A DNA stretch of 64,000 nucleotides, taken from the NCBI GenBank assembly GCA_046351595.1, contig JAXLYE010000004.1, positions 806,001 through 870,000 of the forward strand, given 5' to 3'. The translations under genes were made by a program, and so were the position numbers. The notes beneath the pieces were generated by a model. The model searched no databases. It saw only the letters and a list, made by a program, of their open reading frames with translations, and was not told the origin of the DNA. The first letter of the stretch is position 1, and each line of letters begins with the position of its first letter. Source of the DNA: JAXLYE01 sp046351595. Lineage in GTDB: Bacteria; Myxococcota_A; Polyangia; Palsa-1104; JAEUJZ01. Below, one piece after another: positions 48,725 to 58,204 of the stretch.

Positions 48725-48800
48725 GAAATGCCCCTTGCGATCTTCACGGTTTCCATCTTTGGGATTCGTTTGCGATTCTTTCCAGCCGAACCCAACATGA

Positions 48801-48812
48801 ACACTTGAGTGT
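48801..48812. promoter_or_regulatory. 12-bp perfect palindrome ACACTTGAGTGT
   Basis: This palindrome lies in an unusually AT-rich patch (48740-48840), about 80 nt upstream of the decayed minus-strand operon and beside TATAAT-like sequence at 48820-48825. It could be an operator for that operon. There is no supporting second copy in the window that I noticed. Confidence 0.3.
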
Positions 48813-49108
48813 CCATTTTTATAATCTAAAACAAAATTTGCTGAAGGCCTATAGGGATAGTCTCAGACCCCATCAACCAGACTCCACGATAAACAGCTTT
48901 ACGACCTCATGGCCAAGCAATCTCAGTAGAGAAGCAGGGTACACTCTGAGGCTGGGATCGAGAGCCCTTACGTACAGCGGATCACCGTCGCAACCAGCGG
49001 ACGCTCCCTGGGGCCGCCGTCCGCCGTATCCGCCTTGCGTAGCGCGCCCATCCTTCCCCGCCAGCTGCGACGAACCGCAGCACAAGGAGAAAAGCTTCAG
49101 CATTCCGG

Positions 49109-49408
49109 ACCGCGACGACCGGCTGGCTCAACCTGTGTACGGACAGCCAGGGCAGCCCGGTCCCGGCGCTCCTGCTTCCCAACTACTGGGATCTGAGCAG
49201 CGGCGCGCGGATCGACGACCCCGGCACCGTCACCTTCTCCTGCGTCAACGGAGCGCTCGGCAAGTGTGTGCGGCTCGGCTACCGGCCCTGGGCCAGCGCG
49301 CAGCAGTGCACCAGCGGCTCGTGCGTGAGCGTGCCGCTGCTCGATCTCCACCAGGCGTGCTCGCGAACAGCTTCCAGCCCTGACGGGAAGGGCCGTGACG
49401 TGATGTGA
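49109..49408 (+). pseudogene. ADYC-domain protein fragment
   Basis: In the frame ending TGA 49406-49408 the sequence reads WLNLCTDSQGSPVPALLLPN, YWDLSSG, VTFSCVNGALGKCVRLGYRP and LLDLHQAC. This matches the start-to-middle of ADYC-type secreted proteins known from myxobacteria, which continue after HQAC with the ADYC motif. Here homology breaks off right after HQACSR. No start codon or signal peptide is in frame upstream. It is truncated at both ends. Confidence 0.6.
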
Positions 49409-49507
49409 CGGCTCCCGGTCCCGCTCCGTTCCGGATCTACGCGGGATCGCTCAGGAACCAGCGCGCCGCTTTCCCTCCGGCCCCCATCGCTCGACAATCG
49501 GGAACAA

Positions 49508-50176
49508 ATGACTCCGCACTCCGTCCGCGCGCTGGGTCCCTACCGCGCGGCCTGGCTCGTTGTCTGCGTTGCCGGATTCCTGATTGCGGCGGCAGCGGCC
49601 GCGCGCGCCCAGCAGGTCCGCGAGCCCGGCTCCGGCGTCGGCTTCGCCGAGACCCGCAGCATCGACGGTATCAACTATGAGCTCGTCGGCACCGGGCTGC
49701 GCAAGCGGTTCTTCACCCGGGTCTACGCGATGGCGCTCTACTTCGATCGCGACCGCGCCCGCGCGTCGGCCGGCCGCGCGGAGTATCCGGACTCCTACTT
49801 CATCCACGCCGGGTTCGGCCGCTTCGCGGTCCTGCACTTTCTGCGCGACGTCGAGTCCGGGCAGCTCCAGGACGCCCTGCGCGAGGGCTTCGCCGACTGG
49901 CTCCGCGGCCCGCCCGGCCGCAGGGAGCTGGCGGAGGCGCTCATCCGCCTGTTCGACCGCGACATGAAGGCCGGCAGCGAGCTGACCTTGTTCACCAGCG
50001 GCGAGGGCCAGATCGAGCTCTGGCTACCCGACGGCAGCAAGGAGATCGGCCCCAAGGACTACACCCTGGGCGGCGCCGTGTGGAAGATCTGGCTCGGCGA
50101 CCGGCCCGTCTCGGTCGACATGAAACGAACGCTGCTCGCGCGCTTCCCCGCGATCCAGGCCGCGGCCCGCCGCTAG
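49508..50176 (+). CDS. Secreted chalcone-isomerase-like protein
   Basis: The 222-aa product has a signal peptide (VVCVAGFLIAAAAAARAQ) and the chalcone-isomerase-like fold signature (YELVGTGLRKRFFTRVYAMALYFD, SELTLFTSGEGQIELWLPDG, LGGAVWKIWLGDRPVS). Bacterial members are probably not flavonoid enzymes and may bind fatty acids or other lipids. The stop codon lies within the first unit of an 11-bp tandem repeat. Confidence 0.82.
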   Translation: MTPHSVRALGPYRAAWLVVCVAGFLIAAAAAARAQQVREPGSGVGFAETRSIDGINYELVGTGLRKRFFTRVYAMALYFDRDRARASAGRAEYPDSYFIHAGFGRFAVLHFLRDVESGQLQDALREGFADWLRGPPGRRELAEALIRLFDRDMKAGSELTLFTSGEGQIELWLPDGSKEIGPKDYTLGGAVWKIWLGDRPVSVDMKRTLLARFPAIQAAARR

Positions 50177-50226
50177 ACCGCCGCTAGACCGCCGCTAGAC
50201 CGCCGCTAGACCACCGCTAGACCCCT
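50172..50226. repeat. 11-bp tandem repeat x5 containing stop codons
   Basis: The unit GCTAGACCGCC starts at 50172, 50183, 50194, 50205 and 50216, the last two with point changes. Its first TAG is the stop of the preceding gene, so slippage has copied the gene end. It lies between convergent genes. Confidence 0.9.
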
Positions 50227-50259
50227 GGGGCCACGCAGCGCCGACGGCAGGCCGTCCGC

Positions 50260-50973
<714 letters not shown>

Positions 50974-50996
50974 GTCTCACGGCTAGCACGAAAGCG

Positions 50997-52925
50997 TCAG
51001 GCTGGCTCGGTCCGCGAGGGCTCCGGGCGCTCGCTGCGCAGCGCGTCGGCGGACACCGCGGTCTTGTCGCCGGCCCCGGTCGGTCCGCTCGGTCCGCTCG
51101 GTGCCGACGAAGGCGACGACGACGGGCCCGACGAAGACGACGGCGGAGCCGAGGGGCTCGACGCCAGCGTCGGGCTGGAGGGCACCGACGGGCGCGAGCC
51201 GCTGCTCGTCGCCGGCCGGCTCGGGCTGGTGGCCTCACGCAGGCGGGTGGCCAGGCTGCGCGGCTCGGCGGGCGGCTGCGGCGGCGTGGTCTTCTGCTGC
51301 GGCGGCTGCCACTGCCCGTGCTCGGGCGTCTTGATCAGCGCCGCCAGGATCTCGTTGGCCGAGGCGTAGCGCTGCTCGCGATCCTTCTCCAGGCACTTCA
51401 TCACCAGCGCCAAAAGCTCGGGCGAGGGCCTGGGCAGCGACGGATCGCGCCGCGTCTCAAGGGGCGGCGGCGGGTCGTTGATCTGGCGGTAGATGTCCAG
51501 GTACGCATCGCCCGAGGCGAACGGCGGCTCGCCGCAGAGCATGAAGTAGGCGACCGCGCCGAGCGCGTAGACATCGACGCGCACGTCGATCTTCTGGCCC
51601 GACAGCGCCTCGGGCGCCATGTAGCGCGGCGTGCCCATGAAGGCGTCGTTGCGCGTGAGCTCCGGCCCCAGGTCCGCGCCCTTGACCAGGCCGAAGTCCA
51701 GCACCTTGACGAAGTCGCCGTTGCCGCCCATCGCGGTGACGAACAGGTTGCCGGGCTTGACGTCGCGGTGGATCATGCCCTGCCCGTGCGCCTCGCCGAG
51801 CGAGCCGGCCACCTGCTCGAGCAGGAACACGGCGCGCGCCGGATCGAGCGGCCCGCACTCGCGCACCAGCTGCCCCAGGTCGCTGCCCTCCAGGTACTCC
51901 ATGACGTAGTAGGGGCGCCCGGTGTCGGTGCGGCCGAAGTCGAAGACGGCGATGGTGTTGGGGTGGCGCAGGCGGCTCGCGGCCTCGGCCTCGCGCTCGA
52001 AGCGCGCGGTGGCGATGGGGTCGCAGAGCTCCTCCTTCAGGATCTTCACCGCGCACGGCCGCCGCAGCGACGCGTGGAAGGCCAGGTGCACGTCGCCCAT
52101 GCCGCCCGAGCCGAGCCGCCGCACCAGGCGGTAGCGGCCCATCATCTTCGCCGTCTCCAGGCTCTGCGCCAGGCGGTCGGTGAGGAACGCGCCGATCAGG
52201 CCGATCGTGCAGACGCCGACCGTGAACCACATGGTGGCGATGCCCTTCCAGCCGAAGAAGCCGGGGATGGGGTAGGGCGCCGGCCACAGGCAGGTGACGC
52301 CGGCCCAGGTGGCGATGAGGTACGCGGTGCCCGCGAACATGCGCCACGGGCTCCCGGGCAAGAGCGTGAAGCGCGCGATGGCGACGAGCATCAGGCCGCC
52401 GTAGTAGGGGCTGGCCATGCGCCCGGTGTGCGCGCACAAGACGCCCAGGCACGCCGAGCACACGCCGACGAGCGTGTAGTCGCGCAAGAGCTGCAGCTGC
52501 GGGTTCGTCTCTTTGTAGTACGACGTCGCCATCAGCAAGAGGCAGCCGGCGACCCACAGCGCGCGCACGCCGAAGAACTGGCGCTTGGTCAGCACCACCT
52601 CGGGCGGCCACGGGTAAAGAAGGTCCAGGATGTAGAACAGCGACACCAGGATCACGGTGAGCAGGCAGGTCTGCCGGAAGCGCACCGGGAACTGGGCGAT
52701 CTGCGACTGGCGCAGCGCCTGCGAGGTCGGGCTCTGCGTCTCCAGCGCGGCCTGGCCCGCCTCGACCACGGCCGAGGTGCTGGGCAGGCTGCGCTCGCGG
52801 ATCGTGCGCGCCGAGGTGACCCGGGCCTCCCCCGAGATGCGGCCGGTGTCGGCCGGGCGCGGCGGCTCCTTCAGCTCGGCCGGGGACGGGAGCTTCTGCC
52901 GCTCGGCGCGTTCGGGGTTGGCCAC
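50997..52925 (-). CDS. Polytopic membrane Ser/Thr protein kinase
   Basis: From GTG 52925 the product is 642 aa. After a ~70-residue soluble N-terminus, about five to six hydrophobic helices (residues ~75-245, e.g. TVILVSLFYILDLLYPW, ALWVAGCLLLMATSYY, MWFTVGVCTIGLIGAFL) precede the kinase domain. That domain has GSGGMGDVHLAF near 260, HRDVKPGN near 383, DFG near 410 and YMAPEAL. A Ser/Pro-rich tail of ~130 residues follows. This order (membrane domain first, kinase second) is the reverse of PknB types and recalls MASE-type sensors. Target unknown. Confidence 0.88.
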   Translation of the reverse strand: MANPERAERQKLPSPAELKEPPRPADTGRISGEARVTSARTIRERSLPSTSAVVEAGQAALETQSPTSQALRQSQIAQFPVRFRQTCLLTVILVSLFYILDLLYPWPPEVVLTKRQFFGVRALWVAGCLLLMATSYYKETNPQLQLLRDYTLVGVCSACLGVLCAHTGRMASPYYGGLMLVAIARFTLLPGSPWRMFAGTAYLIATWAGVTCLWPAPYPIPGFFGWKGIATMWFTVGVCTIGLIGAFLTDRLAQSLETAKMMGRYRLVRRLGSGGMGDVHLAFHASLRRPCAVKILKEELCDPIATARFEREAEAASRLRHPNTIAVFDFGRTDTGRPYYVMEYLEGSDLGQLVRECGPLDPARAVFLLEQVAGSLGEAHGQGMIHRDVKPGNLFVTAMGGNGDFVKVLDFGLVKGADLGPELTRNDAFMGTPRYMAPEALSGQKIDVRVDVYALGAVAYFMLCGEPPFASGDAYLDIYRQINDPPPPLETRRDPSLPRPSPELLALVMKCLEKDREQRYASANEILAALIKTPEHGQWQPPQQKTTPPQPPAEPRSLATRLREATSPSRPATSSGSRPSVPSSPTLASSPSAPPSSSSGPSSSPSSAPSGPSGPTGAGDKTAVSADALRSERPEPSRTEPA

Positions 52926-52939
52926 GTTGGTCTGCCTTG

Positions 52940-54274
52940 TCAGACGGCCCGCCGTCGGCGGGCGCCGCTGCGTACTAGCATGATCGAAAGCAGCAGCCCG
53001 GCCAGCGCGGCAGCCGGCGCGGCGCCGAACCCGGTACCGATCGGGCCAGCGCCGCTGCCGAGCTGGCACGAGCAGCCGCCGCCCAGGGTGTCGGTCGGGA
53101 TCATCTCGCCGCCGCCGCCGTCGGTTCCGCCGGTGCCGCCGTCGCCGCCGGACTGCGGCATCACGCACTGGCCCGACTGGCACGAGCCGCTGGCGCAGGT
53201 GCCGCAGGTGCCGCCGCACATATCGTCGCCGCAGACCTTGCCCGTGCACATCGGCTTGCAGCCGCAGGTGCCCGGCCGCGCCGTCGAGAAGTCGGGGCAG
53301 CTCGCGGCCGGGCCGATGCCCAGCGAGCCGGTCGTCGGGTACGTCACCTCGGCGCCGGTCGAGTCCTTGAAGACGAAGTAGTAACGGGCGCAGCCGGTGG
53401 CGCTCAGCCCCGAGAGCATCGCCGAGTAGGCGCCGTTCGGGTCGCTGCCGCGCTTGCGCGTGAGCGGCGTGCACGTGCCGTCGACGTTGACCAGGGCCTG
53501 GGTCGGCGCCGCGGTGTCGTACCAGTTGGCCCAGGCCTCGACGCTGGTGCCGCTCTGCGGGTAGTGCGAGCCCGAGGGGATCTTGTGCGCGGTGCCGCCG
53601 GGGCCGAAGTCGCCGACCGACGTGCCGCCGTACAGCGGCCCGCTGCTGACGCCGGTGCCGACCGAGGGCCCGGCCTTGAGGATGTTCCAGCGGTGGCCCT
53701 TGTCCGCGCTGTAGGCGCACGTGGCGTTGGTGCCCGCCTCGTACAACCAGAGGTAGAAAGCGCTGTTCGGGTTGGTGCCGCCGGCGATGATCTCGCCGCT
53801 GGTGCCGTTGCCGAACAGCGCCACGCGCTGCGAGAAGTCCTGGCACGTCGTCATGCACTGGCGCTTGCCGCCGACGCAGCCGCAGGCCGCCGAGCCGTCG
53901 CACGAGCCCGGGTACAGCGCGTCGATGTTCGAGACGATCGTGCACTCGGAGTTGTGATCGAGCCCGGCGTAGCCCTGCTTCTGCATCTCGTCGCTGTGGT
54001 AGCGGGCGGCGCGGCCGAGCTTGAGGTTCCAGTACAGCGGCGCCGTCGCCGTGTAGCAGCCCTTGTCCGGGCAGTTGCCGGCGGGACAGCCCATAAGCTC
54101 GGTGGCCGGGTCGACGCGCGCCCGGTTCATCCACTGGTGCAGCACACGCTCGCTCCAGTTGGGGAAGCCGTTCTGCGCCTCCCCGACGGCGAGCGCCGGA
54201 CGCCCGGCGAGAAGGACGCCGAGCCCGATGACCGCGGACGCGATCCGTACAGCAAGGCCGTTTCCTGTGCGCAT
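52940..54274 (-). CDS. CAP-domain, Cys-rich surface protein with MYXO-CTERM
   Basis: The 444-aa product has a signal peptide (ending ALAV). A CAP/SCP-like domain (WMNRARVDPATELMG, ARYHSDEMQKQGYAGLDHNS, RWNILKAG) occupies about residues 45-220. A second beta-rich part follows, then a Cys-rich segment with CGGTCGTCASGSC pattern. The C-terminus is a classic MYXO-CTERM: GGGCSC, hydrophobic helix, RRRR. It should be lipid- or protease-anchored at the surface, or released. Fourteen nt separate it from the membrane kinase gene downstream. Confidence 0.86.
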   Translation of the reverse strand: MRTGNGLAVRIASAVIGLGVLLAGRPALAVGEAQNGFPNWSERVLHQWMNRARVDPATELMGCPAGNCPDKGCYTATAPLYWNLKLGRAARYHSDEMQKQGYAGLDHNSECTIVSNIDALYPGSCDGSAACGCVGGKRQCMTTCQDFSQRVALFGNGTSGEIIAGGTNPNSAFYLWLYEAGTNATCAYSADKGHRWNILKAGPSVGTGVSSGPLYGGTSVGDFGPGGTAHKIPSGSHYPQSGTSVEAWANWYDTAAPTQALVNVDGTCTPLTRKRGSDPNGAYSAMLSGLSATGCARYYFVFKDSTGAEVTYPTTGSLGIGPAASCPDFSTARPGTCGCKPMCTGKVCGDDMCGGTCGTCASGSCQSGQCVMPQSGGDGGTGGTDGGGGEMIPTDTLGGGCSCQLGSGAGPIGTGFGAAPAAALAGLLLSIMLVRSGARRRRAV

Positions 54275-54358
54275 GCCCGTATCATCGCCGACCTTCTACC
54301 CCAAGCGGGAGCCCCCTTCTGATCTCGGCGGATCCGACGGGGCCCGCGCGGTCGGTCC

Positions 54359-55198
54359 CTACCGGTCGCTCCCCGAAGCCGAAGCCGAAGCCGCGACCTC
54401 GGCGCAGAAGGCGAGCAGCAGATGATTGTAGGCCGCGGGCTGCTCGGCGAAGGGGGCGTGGCCGGTGCCGGGGATGCGGTGGATCGTCTGGCGCCACAGG
54501 CGGGCGTAGCGCGGCTGCTCGAAGTAGTCGGGGTTCAAGAAGGGGTCGTCGGCGCCGTTGACGATTGCTAGCGGCACGTCGATCTCCTCGACGGTGCGGC
54601 GCTGATCGACGCCCAGGCCCTCGACGACCGCGGCGAACATGCGCGCGCGGGCCCGGCCGTCGGTGCGCCGCGCCGCCCGCTGCCGCGGATCGCCCGGCGG
54701 CACGTCGGCCGAGGTCGTCGCCCGCGCGTAGGCCAGCGCGTCCTCGTCGCTGAACTCGAGCTTGCCGGTCAAGAGCATCGCTGGCGTCGGGCGGAACGCC
54801 TCGCCGAGGCTCTCGCGGCTCTTTGCGAACGGCGGCGTGCCGGTGACGACCACGCCGAGCGGGCGCGGCGTCGCGGCCAAGAGCTCGATCGCGATGTGGC
54901 CGCCCAGCGACCAGCCGACCAGGATCGGCCGCTCGATCCCGAGCGCACAGAGCACCTCGCGCACCGCGGCGGCGTAGCCGGGCACCGTATACGTGGTGTG
55001 GGGATCGCGGGCGTCCTCGGACTCGCCGTGGCCCGGCAGGTCGAGGGCGACGAGCCGGTAGCTGTCGCGCAGCGGCGAGCCGAGCTGCGCCTCGAAGATC
55101 TCCTTGCTCGACGAGTTGCCGTGGAGGAAGACCACGGCCGTGTCGCCGCGGCCGGCCTGGGTGACCGCGATGCGGCCGTGCGTTGTCTCGATGTTCAT
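54359..55198 (-). CDS. Alpha/beta hydrolase
   Basis: The 279-aa product has the oxyanion block VVFLHGNSSS, DLPGHGES, the nucleophile elbow GWSLGG, the acid Asp near NGADDPFL and the His in TGHAPF. It is cytoplasmic, with no signal peptide. It may be an esterase or peptidase-like hydrolase; no substrate can be named. Confidence 0.87.
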   Translation of the reverse strand: MNIETTHGRIAVTQAGRGDTAVVFLHGNSSSKEIFEAQLGSPLRDSYRLVALDLPGHGESEDARDPHTTYTVPGYAAAVREVLCALGIERPILVGWSLGGHIAIELLAATPRPLGVVVTGTPPFAKSRESLGEAFRPTPAMLLTGKLEFSDEDALAYARATTSADVPPGDPRQRAARRTDGRARARMFAAVVEGLGVDQRRTVEEIDVPLAIVNGADDPFLNPDYFEQPRYARLWRQTIHRIPGTGHAPFAEQPAAYNHLLLAFCAEVAASASASGSDR

Positions 55199-55243
55199 GG
55201 GGGTGTACCTCGTGGGGGGGGGGTCGGCGAGGCCGCTCGGCGC

Positions 55244-56131
55244 TCAGACCTCGGGCAGCTTGACCGACAGCTTCATGGCGCTCGTCGGGTGGGCGGTGAT
55301 GCAGATGGCGCTGGGGCCCAGCAGCAGGTAGGCCATGGGGTTCAAGCGGCGCAAGAGCACGTAGCGCACGTCGAACAGCCGCCGCAGCCGCGCGAGCAGC
55401 GCGTGCGCCGGCGCGGTCTCGTCGCCATAGCTGACCGTCAGCCACAGCGAGGTGTTCGGCTCGTAGCGCCGCTGCAACAGCTCCAGCGCCTTGTCCGCCG
55501 CCTCGGCGCGGCTCGCCGTCACCGCCACGTTGCGCAGCTCGCCGTCCTTCATGCCGATGACCGGGGTGCCGTCGGGCACGCTCTGCCAGAGGCTGCGCGC
55601 CAGGTCGAAGCGGCCGCTCCGGCTCAGCGAGCCCTCCGACGGCAGGTACAGCTGCATCGAGGCGCGCGCCAGGGCCTCGCCGGCGCGCGCCAGGGCGCCG
55701 GGGTCGAGGTCGGGGCGGGCGCGCGCCGCGGCGCCGCAGTACGCCGCGATCAGGCCGGCGCCGAGCTCGACGAGCGCGGTGTCAAAGACGCGCACCTCGA
55801 CGTGCTTGTGCGTGCTGCCGAGGATGCGCGTGGCGACCACCGCGGCGTCGTAGGTTCCGAGCAGCTTGCGCGTGCCGGTGACGATGAGGATGCGGTCGGT
55901 GCGCTTGACCAGCTCGTTGAGCACGGCGACATACTCCGCCGCCGAGGATCCGAGCCCGTGCGGCGGCGTCCGGGCCTGCTCGACCACGGCCTTGAACGCC
56001 GCGTACGAGCCGATCTCGCGGAAGTCGTAGTAGGTGCCGTCGACGACGATCTTCTGCGGCGTCTCCTCGATCTGGCAGTGCGCGAGCAGCTCCCGGGGCA
56101 GGTTCAGGCCGGCGCTCGCGACAACGATCAA
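55244..56131 (-). CDS. DegV-family fatty-acid-binding protein
   Basis: DegV proteins bind fatty acids for the FakB-type kinase route. The TTG start at 56131 is preferred because AGGAG lies 5 nt upstream and the product then begins IVVASAGLNLPRELL, the DegV first strand. It is 295 aa. TSAAEYVAVLNELVKRTDRI, VRVFDTALVELGAGLIA and VSYGDETAPAHALL fit the family. Residues at the usual S/T fatty-acid carboxylate sites could not be confirmed. Confidence 0.8.
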   Translation of the reverse strand: MIVVASAGLNLPRELLAHCQIEETPQKIVVDGTYYDFREIGSYAAFKAVVEQARTPPHGLGSSAAEYVAVLNELVKRTDRILIVTGTRKLLGTYDAAVVATRILGSTHKHVEVRVFDTALVELGAGLIAAYCGAAARARPDLDPGALARAGEALARASMQLYLPSEGSLSRSGRFDLARSLWQSVPDGTPVIGMKDGELRNVAVTASRAEAADKALELLQRRYEPNTSLWLTVSYGDETAPAHALLARLRRLFDVRYVLLRRLNPMAYLLLGPSAICITAHPTSAMKLSVKLPEV

Positions 56132-56310
56132 GGACACTCCTGGGACGAATGATATCGCGCCCGCTCCGAGCCCGGCGCCGCGTTCCGCGGGGCGCATCCG
56201 GACGCGAAAGACCCAGAAGCCCCTACACGGCCCACGCGACCGCGCCCGCGAGCCGGGCCGACCGCAGCGGGATCGCCGGGGCCGGGCGGCGAGCCGGGCC
56301 GCGCAGCCGG

Positions 56311-56500
56311 GCGGCGCGACCCGGGCGCAGAAAAACTTTCTGCAGCGGATCCGCGGCGCGACCCGGGTGCGGAAGAACTTTCTGCAGTGGATCCGCCGTG
56401 TGACCCGGGTGCGGAAAGACTTTCTTTAGCGGATCCGCGGCTGGAACTGGGTGCAGACGGCTTTCTGCAGCGGATCTGCGGCGCGACCCGGCTGCAGCGA
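56311..56500. repeat. 42-bp minisatellite, about 4.5 copies
   Basis: Degenerate copies begin around 56318, 56360, 56402, 56444 and 56485, a period of 42 with one 41. Each holds a near-palindromic GCGGATCCGC, a CCCGGG-type block and an A/T-rich GAACTTTCTGCAG segment. It lies in the 450-nt gap between the DegV and MscS genes. The minus strand is open in one frame as a 14-residue repeat (ADPLQKVLPHPGRA-like), but with no start and little protein character. Confidence 0.8.
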
Positions 56501-56588
56501 GTTTCTCCAAATACGGCCTTCGGGCCGAACCGCCCCGAGCGAGCGCTCGCGGCCGGTGCCGCACACCCGCAGCCCCCGCGGGCACCCG

Positions 56589-58025
56589 CTACAGATCGTC
56601 CAGCACCGTCGGCAGCCGCGGCGGGCTGGCGGGCGCGCCCGGGCCCGAGCTCGGCGGCGCCGATCCGCCCGCGGGGGCCTTTGCACCCAGGGTCGCGGCC
56701 GGTGCATCGGCGGCGGGCGGCGGCGGCGGCGGCGGGGCCGGCTGGCTCGCCTGCTGCAGCAGCTGCTGGATCCGGCGCAGCGCCAGGCGGCGCAGGCTCT
56801 CCTCGATGCTCGGCACGTCCGCCTCGCGCGGCAGCCAGAGGATGAGCGCCAGGTCCGCCTTGTCGGTGACGCTCATGAGCTGCACGCGCGGCGGCTGGTC
56901 GGCGAGCGGCGGCGGCTCGACCCCGAGCGCCGCCTGCTGCAGGAACGCCGCCAGCTCCTCGACGGGCAGGGCGATCGGCACGGTCAGCCGGACCTCGGCC
57001 CGCACCGCCACGTCCGTCGACTGGTTGACCAGCCGCGCCGCGACCAGGTCGGCGTTCGGCACGATCAGGCGGCTGCCGTCGGACAGCCGGATGTGCGTCG
57101 AGCGCATGCCGATCTCCAGCACCTCGCCGCCGTCCAGGCCCGGCAGCCGGATGCGATCGCCGACGCGGAAGGGGTGATCCAGCACCAGGACCAGGCCGGC
57201 GATGATGTTCGACAGCGCCTGCTGCGACGCCAGGCCGATCGCCAGCGAGGTCACGCCCAGCGCCGCCACCACCGACGAGACGTTCTGCCCGAAGTGGTCG
57301 AGCACCAGGATCAGACCGGCCAGCCACAGGAGCAGGCCGGCCAGCCGCTGCATCAAGGGAATCATGGCCTGGGCGCTGGTGCCGTAGGTGCCGTAGGCGC
57401 GCACCGCCGCCTCGTCGTCCGCCTCGCTGTCGAGGCTGGAGCCGCGCGCCAGGTACTGGGTCAGCCGCGGCTTGAGCACCAGCTCGACGGTCAGCCGGAA
57501 CAGCGCGATCAGGCCGCGCACGCCCAGGATCACGGCCAGCACGAACAGCGTGCCCGCGATCCAGCGCGCCGGCCCCTTCACCGCCGGCCACGCGTCCTCG
57601 ACCGCGTCCGCCAGCCCGGCCAGCAGCACCACCCAGCGCAGCGGCGAGGCGCTGGCCTTCAAGAGCGCCGCGGCCAGCGGGTTGCCGCTGCGCTCCAGCC
57701 GCCGGCTGAGCCACTTGGCCAGCGCCCCGATGCCCCAGGCCAGAAGCAGCGTCCCGGTCACCGAGACCAGGATGTGCATGCCCCACAACAGCGCCGGCCC
57801 GGCGTGCAGCCGCTGCACCAGCCAGCGATCGAGCACGCGGTAGAACAGCTCGACCGGCGCCTGCACCTTGGCCAAAAACGTCTGCGCCTGCGCCACGCTC
57901 GGCGGCGGGGCCGGGGCCGGAATCGCGCCCGCGCCCGCGGCCCCGGTCGCCGTCGCCGCCGTCGCCGCGGTTGTCGCTGTCGTCGCCGTCGTCGCCGAGA
58001 TCGCCGGAGCGCCCTGGTTCAGCAT
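56589..58025 (-). CDS. MscS-type mechanosensitive channel
   Basis: MscS channels release solutes on osmotic down-shock. The 478-aa product has an Ala/Thr-rich N-terminus, several transmembrane helices, the pore helix (SVVAALGVTSLAIGLASQQA), the beta domain (DRIRLPGLDGGEVLEIGMRS, THIRLSDGSRLIVPNADLVA) and a vestibule region. It ends in a Pro/Ala/Ser-rich tail. A TATAAT lies on the minus strand at 58041-58036, 10 nt from ATG 58025. Confidence 0.92.
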   Translation of the reverse strand: MLNQGAPAISATTATTATTAATAATATGAAGAGAIPAPAPPPSVAQAQTFLAKVQAPVELFYRVLDRWLVQRLHAGPALLWGMHILVSVTGTLLLAWGIGALAKWLSRRLERSGNPLAAALLKASASPLRWVVLLAGLADAVEDAWPAVKGPARWIAGTLFVLAVILGVRGLIALFRLTVELVLKPRLTQYLARGSSLDSEADDEAAVRAYGTYGTSAQAMIPLMQRLAGLLLWLAGLILVLDHFGQNVSSVVAALGVTSLAIGLASQQALSNIIAGLVLVLDHPFRVGDRIRLPGLDGGEVLEIGMRSTHIRLSDGSRLIVPNADLVAARLVNQSTDVAVRAEVRLTVPIALPVEELAAFLQQAALGVEPPPLADQPPRVQLMSVTDKADLALILWLPREADVPSIEESLRRLALRRIQQLLQQASQPAPPPPPPPAADAPAATLGAKAPAGGSAPPSSGPGAPASPPRLPTVLDDL

Positions 58026-58101
58026 GGATCCGCCAATTATACGAGAGGCGGGGATTCCCCGTCGCTGCCGACGCGGGGCCTGCTACCCGGGGTGCGGCTC
58101 C

Positions 58102-58204
58102 GGCGCAGGCGCCGGATCTACTTACCCTCCGGCGCAGGCGCCGGATCTACTTACCCTCCGGCGCAGGCGCCGGATCTACTTACCCTCCGGCGCAGGCGCC
58201 GGAT
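58102..58204. repeat. 29-bp tandem repeat, about 3.5 copies
   Basis: The block GGCGCAGGCGCCGGATC recurs at 58102, 58131, 58160 and 58189, an exact 29-bp period. Each unit contains a hairpin-forming CCGGCGC/GCGCCGG pair and a TTA (minus-strand TAA). The stop of the giant protein gene lies in the right-hand unit, so the gene end has been duplicated. It fills the gap before the MscS promoter. Confidence 0.9.

Noticed and set aside
48805..48825. Plus-strand promoter TTGAGT ... TATAAT
   Set aside because: The spacer is only 9 nt, too short for a sigma-70 promoter.
48805..49383. Intact plus-strand gene of 192 codons
   Set aside because: The frame has no protein character. The real signal in its second half lies in another frame and is the ADYC fragment.
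56311..56500. CRISPR array
   Set aside because: The copies are contiguous and degenerate, with no unique spacers between repeats and no cas genes in the window.
58102..58204. CRISPR array
   Set aside because: The 29-bp period matches some CRISPR repeats, but units are head-to-tail without spacers.
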